A stretch of 64,000 bases of DNA from Actinomadura meyerae. Lineage in GTDB: Bacteria > Actinomycetota > Actinomycetes > Streptosporangiales > Streptosporangiaceae. This document shows positions 8,438 to 16,270 of the stretch, in pieces. Every line of letters starts with the position of its first letter. Positions within the stretch are counted from its first letter, which is position 1. The position numbers and the translations under genes are program-made. The stretch spans positions 1-64,000 of the forward strand of contig NZ_FZOR01000009.1 of assembly GCF_900188445.1 (NCBI RefSeq). Direction: 5' to 3'. The notes under the pieces were generated by a model, which saw nothing but the letters and a program-made list of their open reading frames with translations, was not told the origin of the DNA and ran no database searches.

Positions 8438-9672
8438 CGCGGGCGCCGGCCTGGGCGGCGATCCCCGGGGTGCCGTCCAGGCAGGGCATCACCTGCCCCT
8501 ACTGCTTCGCGCCGGTGGCGCCGCAGCGGGTGCTGTTCCGCTGCCGCGGGCAGGCGGGGCGGCGGCAGGGCTGCGCGCCGGTGCTGGACGAGGCGCTCGC
8601 CGCGTACACGGGCTCGACGGCGGGCGCGTCGCTGCCGCCGGTGTTCGCGGCGTCCGGGCGCAAGGGCCGCGCCGAGTGCCCCTCCTGCGGGCTGCCGACC
8701 GGGAACCGGGCCTGCCCGGAGTGCCACAACCCGCTGCCGTCGGCGTACTGCGACTCCCCGGGCCGGATCGTCGCGCTGGTCGGGGCGAAGAACGCCGGGA
8801 AGAGCACCTACATCGCCGTGCTGCTGCACGAGCTGATGAACCGGGTCGGCACGGAGCTGGACGCCTCGCTCGTGGCGTGCGACGACCGGACGATCGAGCG
8901 GTACAAGCGCGACTTCGCGCGGCCGCTGCTGGAGGAGCGGCGGCTGCTGCCGACGACGGCGAGCGCCGCGACCGGGCCCCGCGAGCCGCTGGTGTACCTG
9001 CTGACGCGGACGCGGCGGGGCCGGTTCGCGCGCCCGCGCAACGACTCGCTGGCGCTGGTGCTGTTCGACACCGCCGGCGAGGACCTGCGCAGCCGGGAGG
9101 CCACCGACCTGCACCTGCGCTACCTGGAGGCGGCCGACGCGATCATCTTCCTGGTCGACCCGCTGGAGCTGCCGGGGGCGCGGGCGGGCGTGCGGGAGGC
9201 CGTGCCGGCGCCCCGCGCGGCCGGGGACGACCCCGACAGCGAGCCGCTCAACATCATCGCCCGGGTCACCGAGGCGCTGCGGCAGCGGCACGGCACCCGG
9301 CCGGGCGCGCCGCTGCCGGTGCCGGTCGCGGTGGCGCTCACCAAGATCGACGTGCTGCGGCCGGGGCTGCTGCGGCAGTCGGCGCTGCACCGGTCCCGGT
9401 CGGGGCGCGGCGTCCTGGACCTCGACGACAGGGACGCGGTGGACGAGCAGATCCGGGCGCTGCTGCACGAGTGGCAGGCGGGGCAGCTCGACACCTACCT
9501 CGGGCAGCAGTACGCCGACCACGCGCTGTTCGGGCTGTCGGCGCTCGGCGGCGTCCCCGAGCGGGGCCGGGTCGGCGCGGGCGGCGTCCGCCCGTACCGG
9601 GCCGAGGACCCGCTGCTCTGGCTGCTGTACCGGTTCGGGATGCTGGACGGCGTCCGCCCGGGGGGTGGGTAG
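8434..9672 (+). CDS. Zinc-ribbon TRAFAC-type GTPase (double-GTPase-like), soluble
   Basis: 412 aa. The N-terminus carries two Cys clusters (CPYC at 21-24 with later Cys37/47; CPSC at 82-85 and CPEC at 94-97), i.e. zinc ribbons. Then a GTPase domain: P-loop GAKNAGKST (117-125), G3-like DTAGED (212-217) preceded by a hydrophobic strand, and a TKID (303-306) at the NKxD position. The family matches what I recall as the Pfam DO-GTPase group that accompanies GAP1 proteins. No transmembrane segment. The ATG overlaps the upstream stop (ATGA), and the next gene begins on the last base of this stop codon. Probably the cytosolic member of a GTPase pair with the 11688 gene product, with GAP1 as partner (inference from family names and order). 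Confidence 0.85.
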   Translation: MTRAPAWAAIPGVPSRQGITCPYCFAPVAPQRVLFRCRGQAGRRQGCAPVLDEALAAYTGSTAGASLPPVFAASGRKGRAECPSCGLPTGNRACPECHNPLPSAYCDSPGRIVALVGAKNAGKSTYIAVLLHELMNRVGTELDASLVACDDRTIERYKRDFARPLLEERRLLPTTASAATGPREPLVYLLTRTRRGRFARPRNDSLALVLFDTAGEDLRSREATDLHLRYLEAADAIIFLVDPLELPGARAGVREAVPAPRAAGDDPDSEPLNIIARVTEALRQRHGTRPGAPLPVPVAVALTKIDVLRPGLLRQSALHRSRSGRGVLDLDDRDAVDEQIRALLHEWQAGQLDTYLGQQYADHALFGLSALGGVPERGRVGAGGVRPYRAEDPLLWLLYRFGMLDGVRPGGG

Positions 9673-11684
9673 TGGCCTGGCAGCTGCACTACACCTCGGC
9701 GCGGCGCGGGCCGACCGGCCGGGCCGGGTTCCAGTTCGTCGCGGAGACGCCCGGCCTGCCGGACGGGGTCCGGGCGGGCGTGACGCCGTACCTGGCGTAC
9801 CGGCCGCCGCCGGAGGCGCCGGCGTCCCCCGACGAGGCCGAGCTCGGCCTGTTCCCGGTGTCGCTGCTGTACGACCGGGTCGACGGCCGCCCGCTGCTGC
9901 TGCGCTGCCGCTACCTCGGCCGCGACTACTCGGGCCGGTACGGCAACTTCTTCGCGCACGCGGTGGTGGCCGAGCCCGACGAGCTGGAGGGGCTGCGGCC
10001 CGCGGAGCTGTGGCAGGCCGCGCACTGGGCGCAGGGCCCCGGGGCGGACGCCGTCCTCGACCCGCTCGACGAGCTGGACCCGGGCTCCGCGCTCGATCCC
10101 GAGGCCCTGGCGGCGTGGCTCGCCGCGTCCGGCCCGGACGACCCGTACGCGCTGCTCGCCCGGCTGGTGGACGCGGTCGCGGGGGTCCTCGCCCGCGGCC
10201 ACGGGCGGGTCGTGCTCGTCGCCGACGACGTCGAGCTGATCGCCCGGTGGATCGCGGTGGTGTCGTACTCGCTGCCGGTCGCGGCGGCGGCGCGGCTGTC
10301 GTTCGTCACCTACACCGCCGACCCGGACGGCGCGGCGCAGCGGCTGGTCGGCACGACGCCCGAGATCTGGGCGGGCGCGCGGCACCGCGCCTCGCACGCG
10401 TCGGCGTTCGACCTGCGCGCGGGCGGTGCGGACGGTGCGGGCGCCGCGGGCACGGCGGGCGCCGCGGGCGGGCAGACGAGCCGGTTCGCGCGGACCGTCG
10501 CCGACTGCTGGCGCGGCGCCGACTTCGGCGGCCTCGACGCGCTCGGCGAGCTGGCGCCGCTGGACGACCCGGCGCGCGAGGGCGCCGCCGCGCTGCTGGC
10601 GCTGTGCCGGGGCGACGCGGACGTCACCGCCGCGGAGCAGGGCGCGGCGGCGGAGCTGCTGGCGCGGCGGGGGTCCGCGATCCCCGGCTGGGTGTGGCGC
10701 GACCTCGTGCCGGGCGTGGCGGCCATGGGGCCGGGCCTGGCGCTCGCGGTGCACGAGCACGCCCCCGCCGCGCTGCGGGACGCGGTGCTGGACGGGGTGG
10801 TCGCCGGGCTCGCGGCGGGGCGGGCGTCCGCGCTCACCCCGGACCACTGCGACCTGCTGTACCGGCACGCCGAGCGGCTGCGGGCGGTGCCCGACGCGGC
10901 GGTCACGGTGCTGACGTCGGTCGCCCGCCGCCATCCGGGGCGCCGCATCGCGGTGACGGGCGAGCTGCTGCGGCTGGAGTGCGACGGCCTCGACGACGCG
11001 CTCCGCGAGGTGTGGGAGGCGCCGCCGTCCGCGGGCGAGTGCGCCGACCTGCTGGACGCCCACGGCCCGCATCCCGCGCTGGCGGGGCTGCCGTCGCGCA
11101 CGTTCACGCGGCTGGCCTTCCCCGGCGGCGAGCGCCTCACCGACACCGCGTCGCTGCGGCTCGCCGAGCGGGTCCGGGAGGTCATGCCGGACGGCCGCGC
11201 CGGGCTCGACGCCGCCGTGGTGAAGGCGTACGCGGCGGCGGTCACCGCCGGTCCCGAGCGCGCCGCCCGCGCGCTCGCGGAGATCGCGGCGGCCGGCGGC
11301 GCGTCCCCGCAGCTCGCCGGGGAGGCGTTCGAGGGGGCGGCGCGGCGGCTGGCCGAGCGGCCGCCGGGCGTGCGGGCGGAGCTGCTCGCGGCGCTGCCCG
11401 CGCCCGTCCGCGCGCGGGTCGCCGAGCGGTGGACCGCCGAGCTGGCCGGGCGGGCGCGGGCGGGGCGGGGCCCGCTGCTCGGCCGCGACATGGAGCGGCG
11501 CAACGACCTGGTCGAGGTGGTGCTGCGGCTGCGCGGGCGCGGCGCCGCCGAGCCGTCCCTGGAGGCGTGGGCGCGGGCGGCGGCGGGGCGCTGGCTCGCC
11601 GCCCGGCAGCTGGAGCCGCGGCTGTCGCGCAGCCCGGAGCTGCGCGCCGCGCTCCGCGACCTCCTCGCCGAGGGCGGGGGGTGA
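9672..11684 (+). CDS. GTPase-associated protein 1-type protein (GAP1-N2/GAP1-M)
   Basis: 670 aa. The opening HYTSARRGPTGRAGFQF followed by VTPYLAYRPPP is the hallmark of the GAP1-N2 family as I recall it. Residues ~1-140 form that beta-rich domain; ~150-280 a middle domain (LARLVDAVAGVLARG, RLSFVTYTADP); the rest is alpha-helical and Ala/Arg-rich, like a repeat solenoid. No membrane segment or known catalytic motif. GTG 9672 uses the last base of the upstream TAG, so translation is coupled. It lies between two GTPase genes, the setting that named the family. The biochemical role (GAP, adaptor or effector platform) is not established to my knowledge. Confidence 0.82.
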   Translation: MAWQLHYTSARRGPTGRAGFQFVAETPGLPDGVRAGVTPYLAYRPPPEAPASPDEAELGLFPVSLLYDRVDGRPLLLRCRYLGRDYSGRYGNFFAHAVVAEPDELEGLRPAELWQAAHWAQGPGADAVLDPLDELDPGSALDPEALAAWLAASGPDDPYALLARLVDAVAGVLARGHGRVVLVADDVELIARWIAVVSYSLPVAAAARLSFVTYTADPDGAAQRLVGTTPEIWAGARHRASHASAFDLRAGGADGAGAAGTAGAAGGQTSRFARTVADCWRGADFGGLDALGELAPLDDPAREGAAALLALCRGDADVTAAEQGAAAELLARRGSAIPGWVWRDLVPGVAAMGPGLALAVHEHAPAALRDAVLDGVVAGLAAGRASALTPDHCDLLYRHAERLRAVPDAAVTVLTSVARRHPGRRIAVTGELLRLECDGLDDALREVWEAPPSAGECADLLDAHGPHPALAGLPSRTFTRLAFPGGERLTDTASLRLAERVREVMPDGRAGLDAAVVKAYAAAVTAGPERAARALAEIAAAGGASPQLAGEAFEGAARRLAERPPGVRAELLAALPAPVRARVAERWTAELAGRARAGRGPLLGRDMERRNDLVEVVLRLRGRGAAEPSLEAWARAAAGRWLAARQLEPRLSRSPELRAALRDLLAEGGG

Positions 11685-11687
11685 GGC

Positions 11688-13409
11688 GTGCATCCGGTCA
11701 TCGTGCTGCTGCTGATCGCCGTGTGGCTGGCCGCCATGTGGCTCGGGTTCATGTACGTGTTCCCGGTGCTGTTCGCCGCGACGCTGGTCGTCGCCGGGGC
11801 CGCCGCGCTCGGCGTGTACTACCTGCACGCGTGCCGGACGCTCGCGCCGTCCAGCCTGGAGGGCCCGTCGCCGGTCGCCGCGCCGGACACCGCGTACCGG
11901 CACTACCTGCTCGGCCAGGTGTGGCGCGACTGGTGGACGATCAGCCGGACGGTCGTCCCGCAGGTGTACCGGACGGCCCGCGCCACCGTCACGCGGCTGA
12001 CGCGGACGCTGCTCGGCGGCCCCTGGGGGTTCTTCGTCTTCCCGGTGTGGCTGGCGCTGTGCGCGGGGATCGTCGCCGCCGCCGTGCCCGCGTCGGTGTT
12101 CGTGCTGGCGCTGACCCTGCTGTACGGGGTGGTCGCGGCGGTGGGGCTCGCGGCGTGGCTGGCGTGCGTGCTCGTCCTCGCGGCGGTCGAGCGCGGCTTC
12201 ATGATGTACGGGCGGATCCTGCAGACCTGCCCGCATCCGTTCTGCTACGAGCGGATCGCCCTGCCGGAGTACGAGTGCCCGGGGTGCGGGGCGCGGCACC
12301 GGCGCCTCGCGCCCGGCTCGGGCGGCGCGTTCCGGAACGTGTGCCGGTGCGGGGCGCGGCTGCCGACCACCGTCCCGCTCGGGCGGTTCCGGCTCGCCGC
12401 GTACTGCCCGCACTGCGGCGGGCGGCTGCCGGAGCGGATCGGGCGGGTCCGGGTGGAGCCGCTGCCGTTCGTCGGCGGCCCGGCCGCGGGCAAGACCACG
12501 TTCATGGTCCTCGGCATCCGGGCGCTGCACACGCGCGCCCGCGCCGTCCACGGGCGGCTCGCGTTCGTGGAGCGGAGGCACGCGCAGGCGTACGCGGGCG
12601 CGATCCGCGAGTTCCAGCGCGGCGGGCGCCTCGCCAAGACGGGCCCCGAGCTGCCCCTCGCCACCATGGTGGACGTCGAGCTGCCGGGGCGCGCGCGGCG
12701 CATCCTCTACCTGTTCGACCCCGCCGGGGAGCACTACACGGGCGCGACGGAGGTCGAGTCGCTGCGCTACCTCGACCACAGCGAGGCGCTGCTGTTCATC
12801 GTCGACCCGTTCGCCCTCCCCCAGCTGCGCCGCACCCTCACCGGCGACGAGCGCGAGTTCATCGACCACGCGGCCGTGTCCTCCGAGGAGGACCCGGCCG
12901 ACACGCTGCAGCGGGTGCTGAACGACCTGCGGTCGCGTCCCGACCAGGGGCGGCAGAAGCGGGTCGCCGTCGTGGTCACCAAGACCGACCTGCTGGTGCG
13001 CACCGAGGTCGGCCGGTGCCTCGGCGAGGACACCGACCTGCGCGAGTGGCTCGGGCAGGTCGGCCTCGGCAACACCGTCCGCACGCTGGACCAGGTCGCC
13101 GCGCAGGTGCGGTACTTCGCGTCGGGCCTCGGCACCGACCCGGCGGACGTCGCCGACCTGCTCGGCTGGGTGACCGGGCTCGGCCCCGCCGGGGCGGCGG
13201 CCGGTGACGCGCCGCCCACCGAGGCCGCGCAGGACCCGCCGGGCACCGCGCCGCTGCGGGCGCCGTGGCCGGTGCGGGGGCGCGGCGCGGGCCGCGTCCC
13301 GATCGGCTACCAGGTGGGGCGCTGGGCCGTGCTGGCGGGCGTGTCGGCGCTGACCGTCGCCACCGTCACCGGGGCGGCCGTGGCCGCCGCCGAGCGCTTC
13401 CCGTTCTGA
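11688..13409 (+). CDS. Membrane-anchored zinc-ribbon GTPase (double-GTPase-like)
   Basis: 573 aa. Hydrophobic helices occur at ~3-21 and 24-44, again at ~117-137 and 138-168, and a final one near 541-563. Between them is a Cys-rich block (CPHPFC 181-186, CPGC 197-200, C219/C221, CPHC 240-243), read as zinc ribbons. The GTPase domain has P-loop GGPAAGKTT (263-271), G3-like DPAGEH (344-349) and TKTD (431-434). The domain order ribbon-GTPase mirrors the soluble gene at 8434. GTG 11688 lies 3 nt after the GAP1 stop. It would tether the complex to the inner membrane with the GTPase in the cytoplasm (inference). Last gene of the operon. Confidence 0.85.
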   Translation: MHPVIVLLLIAVWLAAMWLGFMYVFPVLFAATLVVAGAAALGVYYLHACRTLAPSSLEGPSPVAAPDTAYRHYLLGQVWRDWWTISRTVVPQVYRTARATVTRLTRTLLGGPWGFFVFPVWLALCAGIVAAAVPASVFVLALTLLYGVVAAVGLAAWLACVLVLAAVERGFMMYGRILQTCPHPFCYERIALPEYECPGCGARHRRLAPGSGGAFRNVCRCGARLPTTVPLGRFRLAAYCPHCGGRLPERIGRVRVEPLPFVGGPAAGKTTFMVLGIRALHTRARAVHGRLAFVERRHAQAYAGAIREFQRGGRLAKTGPELPLATMVDVELPGRARRILYLFDPAGEHYTGATEVESLRYLDHSEALLFIVDPFALPQLRRTLTGDEREFIDHAAVSSEEDPADTLQRVLNDLRSRPDQGRQKRVAVVVTKTDLLVRTEVGRCLGEDTDLREWLGQVGLGNTVRTLDQVAAQVRYFASGLGTDPADVADLLGWVTGLGPAGAAAGDAPPTEAAQDPPGTAPLRAPWPVRGRGAGRVPIGYQVGRWAVLAGVSALTVATVTGAAVAAAERFPF

Positions 13410-13429
13410 GCCGCCCCGACCTCAGAGGG

Positions 13430-13459
13430 TTGTGTGACGGAACTGACCCGGCGTAGGTT
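13430..13459 (+). promoter_or_regulatory. Leaderless promoter of the LLM oxidoreductase gene
   Basis: -35 TTGTGT (13430-13435), 18-nt spacer, -10 TAGGTT (13454-13459), then 6 nt to the GTG at 13466. No ribosome site is present. Geometry is typical of actinobacterial leaderless genes. Confidence 0.6.
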
Positions 13460-13465
13460 CGACGG

Positions 13466-14368
13466 GTGATCATCCGCATCGGCATGGCTCCGGCAGCGTC
13501 CGCCCTCACCACCGAGGCGCTGAGCGCGCTCGCGCTCGGCCTCGAACGGGAGGGCTTCGACTCCCTCTGGGTCTCCGAGCGCGTCACCGGCCCGGCCCTG
13601 GACCCCGTGGTGACCCTCGCCTACGCGGCGGCGCTGACCTCGCGGATCAAGTTCGGCACGGCGGTCATGACGCTGCCGGGCCGGTCCCCCGCCGTCCTCG
13701 CCAAGGAGCTGGCCTCGCTGGACGTGCTGTCCGGCGGGCGGCTGCTGCCCGCCTTCGGGCTGGGGCTGCGGCACGCGGGCGAGCAGCAGGCGTTCGGCGT
13801 CCGGCGGGAGGACCGCGCGGCGATCTTCGAGGAGGCGCTGCCGCTGCTGCGCCGGTTCTGGGCCGAGGACGAGGTCAGCCACGACGGCCCGCGGTTCCGC
13901 TACGAGGGGCTGCGCGTCCTGCCGAAGCCCGCCGCGCGGGGGTTCGACGTGTGGATGGGCGGGACGTCGGAGCCGGAGCTGCGCCGCACCGGGCGGCTGT
14001 CGGACGGGTGGCTCGCCGCGTTCACGACCCCCGCGGAGGGCGAGCGCGGGCGGCGGATCGTCCAGGAGGCGGCGGCCAGGGCGGGGCGCGAGATCGAGGA
14101 GGAGCACTTCGGCGCCGTCGTGCCGTACCGGCGCGGGCCGCTGCCGCCGGAGGCGGAGGCCCGGCTGGCGCGGGTCCGCCGGATCAACGGCGCGGCCCCG
14201 CTGGACGACGTCGTGCCCGACCTGGACGGCCTGGCCGACCATCTGCGCCGGCTCGTCGGCGCGGGGCTGTCGAAGTTCGTTCTGGCGCCGCTGGCGCCGC
14301 CGGAGGACTGGGACGCCGAGCTGGCCGACGTCCGCGACGCCGCCCTGCACCTCCAGACCAGGCGCTGA
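13466..14368 (+). CDS. LLM-class flavin-dependent oxidoreductase
   Basis: 300-aa luciferase-like monooxygenase, using reduced FMN or F420 to oxidise or reduce an unknown small molecule in the cytoplasm. Family marks: EREGFDSLWVSERV near the N-terminus, the strand IKFGTAVMTLPGRSP followed by AKELASLDVLSGGRLLPAFGLG, and PKPAARGFDVWMGGTSE. The N-terminus (MIIRIGMAPA) starts directly on the first beta strand, which fits the GTG at 13466 and the leaderless promoter. Whether the cofactor is FMN or F420 cannot be decided. It converges with the TetR gene. Confidence 0.85.
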   Translation: MIIRIGMAPAASALTTEALSALALGLEREGFDSLWVSERVTGPALDPVVTLAYAAALTSRIKFGTAVMTLPGRSPAVLAKELASLDVLSGGRLLPAFGLGLRHAGEQQAFGVRREDRAAIFEEALPLLRRFWAEDEVSHDGPRFRYEGLRVLPKPAARGFDVWMGGTSEPELRRTGRLSDGWLAAFTTPAEGERGRRIVQEAAARAGREIEEEHFGAVVPYRRGPLPPEAEARLARVRRINGAAPLDDVVPDLDGLADHLRRLVGAGLSKFVLAPLAPPEDWDAELADVRDAALHLQTRR

Positions 14369-14386
14369 GCGCGCGCAGCCGGGCGG

Positions 14387-15073
14387 CTAAGGGCGCGGCG
14401 GGGCCTCCAGGGCGGCGAGGACGAATCCGGCGACCTCCTCCGCCAGCCTCTCCGCGGTCTTCGGGCCGTCCGGGCGGTACCAGGAGGGCATCTGGTTCAC
14501 CATGCCGAGCGCGACGATCGTCACCGTCTCGGCGGGCGTGGCGTCGCTGAACACGCCGCCGCGCTGGCCCTGCTCGATCAGGCCGCGGAACGTCTCGTGG
14601 TAGCGGCGGCGGTCCGCGCGGAGCGCCCGCATCCGGGCGTCGTCCAGCCGGTCCTTCTCGCGGGCGAACACCTTGGCCTCGTCGATGTGCTCGGCGGTGC
14701 TGCGGATCAGCCCGGTCAGCACCGCCCGGACGGCCTCGCGGGGCGGCAGCCCGCGGGACAGCACCGCGCCGAGGTCGCCGAGCTGGCGGGCGATCAGCGA
14801 GTGGTAGATCTCGTAGAGCAGGTCGTCCTTGGAGTCGAAGTAGTGGTAGAGCGCCCCTTTGGTGACCTCGGCCGCCTCGACGATGCCCTGGACGGACGTC
14901 CCGTCGAAGCCGCGCTCGGCGAACAGCCGCAGCGCGGCGTCCAGGATCCGCCGCTCGACCGCGCTCTGCCGCACGGGCGCGGCCGATCCGGGCACCTGGC
15001 CGGCGGCCTGCCCGGCGGCGTGCTCGGTCGCCGGCTCGGCGGCCTGTGCCGTGTCCGCTTCTGTGTCCGCCAA
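14387..15073 (-). CDS. TetR-family transcriptional regulator
   Basis: 228 aa. After an Ala/Gln/Glu-rich tail of ~38 residues there is a TetR helix-turn-helix (VERRILDAALRLFAERGFDGTSVQGIVEAAEVTKGALYHYF, ~39-80) and a helical ligand domain. The start is TTG at 15073, supported by a strong AAGGAGG 6 nt upstream. It is divergent from the phosphotriesterase-family gene, with a perfect palindrome midway (15136-15149) that should be its operator. The fatty-acyl or sterol-type TetR subgroup (VTKGALYHYFDSKDDLL) suggests an acyl-CoA-like ligand, but this is a guess. Confidence 0.88.
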   Translation of the reverse strand: MADTEADTAQAAEPATEHAAGQAAGQVPGSAAPVRQSAVERRILDAALRLFAERGFDGTSVQGIVEAAEVTKGALYHYFDSKDDLLYEIYHSLIARQLGDLGAVLSRGLPPREAVRAVLTGLIRSTAEHIDEAKVFAREKDRLDDARMRALRADRRRYHETFRGLIEQGQRGGVFSDATPAETVTIVALGMVNQMPSWYRPDGPKTAERLAEEVAGFVLAALEAPPRP

Positions 15074-15135
15074 CGGGCACCTCCTTCGGGGCGGGGCATT
15101 GACGCGGGCGCGTCCCGCGCCTTAGCTTGCCAGAA

Positions 15136-15149
15136 ACCGACCGGTCGGT
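15136..15149. promoter_or_regulatory. Perfect palindrome, probable TetR operator
   Basis: ACCGACCGGTCGGT is a perfect 14-bp palindrome 63 nt from the TetR start and 52 nt from the phosphotriesterase start. Such ACCnnCCGGTnnGGT sites are typical TetR operators. It most likely gives control of both divergent genes. Confidence 0.7.
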
Positions 15150-15201
15150 ATGCGCTCCTCGGGCGGCCCGGTGGCGCGCAGGCCCAGCGTAGGGAGAGCC
15201 G

Positions 15202-16182
15202 ATGCCCGCAGTAGAGACCGTCCGCGGCCCCGTCGACGTCACCGGCCTCGGCCCCACCCTCATGCACGAGCACGTCTTCGTCCTCGGCACCGAGAACGTC
15301 GAGAACTACGGCGCGGGCGACTGGTGGGACGAGGAGGAGAAGGTCGCCGACGCGGTCGCCAAGCTCGGCGAGCTGGCCGGCCGCGGCATCCGCACGATCG
15401 CCGACCCGACCGTGTGGGGCCTCGGCCGCTACATCCCGCGCATCCAGCGGATCGCCGAGCAGGTCCCCGACCTCAACATCATCGTCGCCACGGGCATCTA
15501 CACCTACCACGACATCCCGTTCCAGTTCCTGCACCGGGGCCCCGGCACGATGCTGGCCGACGGCCCCGACCCGATGATCGCCGACTTCACCCGGGACCTG
15601 ACCGAGGGCATCGCCGGGACGGGCGTCAAGGCGGCGTTCCTCAAGTGCGCCGTCGACTCCCCCGGCCTCACCCCGGGGGTCGAGCGCATCCTGCGGGCCG
15701 TCGCCGCGACGCACCGGGAGACAGGGGCGCCGATCACCGTCCACACCGAGAGCTCGATCCACGCGGGCCGCGCGGTCGTGGACGTCCTCCGCAAGGAGGG
15801 CGTGGACCTCACCAAGGTCGTCATCGGGCACGCCGGCGACAGCAACGACCTCGACTACCTGATGGAGCTGGCCGACACCGGCGCGATCCTGGGCATGGAC
15901 CGGTTCGGCCTCGACATCATCAACCCGACCGGGAACCGGGTCGCCACCGTCGCGGCCCTGTGCGGGCGGGGGTACGCCGACCGGATCGTCCTCAGCCACG
16001 ACGCGAGCTGCTTCATCGACTGGTTCGGCCCCGACCCGGCGACCGTCCCGGCGATGCAGCCGAACTGGAACTACCGGCACATCAGCGACGACGTCCTGCC
16101 CGCGCTGCGCGCCGCGGGCGTCACCGACGCCCAGCTCGACCAGATGCTGACCGGGAACCCGCGGCGCTACTTCAGCCGCTGA
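15202..16182 (+). CDS. Phosphotriesterase-family metal hydrolase
   Basis: 326-aa amidohydrolase-superfamily enzyme of the PTE/PTE-homology/lactonase type. Metal ligands are seen in order: His22 and His24 (LMHEHV), Lys148 (FLKCAVD, expected to be carbamylated), His181 (ITVHTE), His210 (IGHAGD) and Asp267 (LSHDAS). All are intact, so a binuclear metal hydrolase is expected; lactones are more likely natural substrates than organophosphates. ATG 15202 follows AGGGAGAG. It is divergent from the TetR gene and shares its operator region, so its substrate or product may be the TetR ligand. Confidence 0.88.
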   Translation: MPAVETVRGPVDVTGLGPTLMHEHVFVLGTENVENYGAGDWWDEEEKVADAVAKLGELAGRGIRTIADPTVWGLGRYIPRIQRIAEQVPDLNIIVATGIYTYHDIPFQFLHRGPGTMLADGPDPMIADFTRDLTEGIAGTGVKAAFLKCAVDSPGLTPGVERILRAVAATHRETGAPITVHTESSIHAGRAVVDVLRKEGVDLTKVVIGHAGDSNDLDYLMELADTGAILGMDRFGLDIINPTGNRVATVAALCGRGYADRIVLSHDASCFIDWFGPDPATVPAMQPNWNYRHISDDVLPALRAAGVTDAQLDQMLTGNPRRYFSR

Positions 16183-16270
16183 CACGCGGTTGGGGCCACC
16201 TCCTCCACTTTTCGGACTATTTCCCCGGTATCGGGAATCATTGGAGGAATCTGCGGGAGGAGGCCCCGAG

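Noticed and set aside
9495-12869. Long antisense frame of ~1120 codons across GAP1 and the membrane GTPase
   Set aside because: Same GC-driven artefact; no start signal and no recognisable domain, while the opposite strand encodes intact families.
3456-13409. Mobile element or prophage island carrying the Hsp70/GTPase genes
   Set aside because: No integrase, transposase, tRNA edge or compositional break is visible; neighbours are ordinary metabolic genes.
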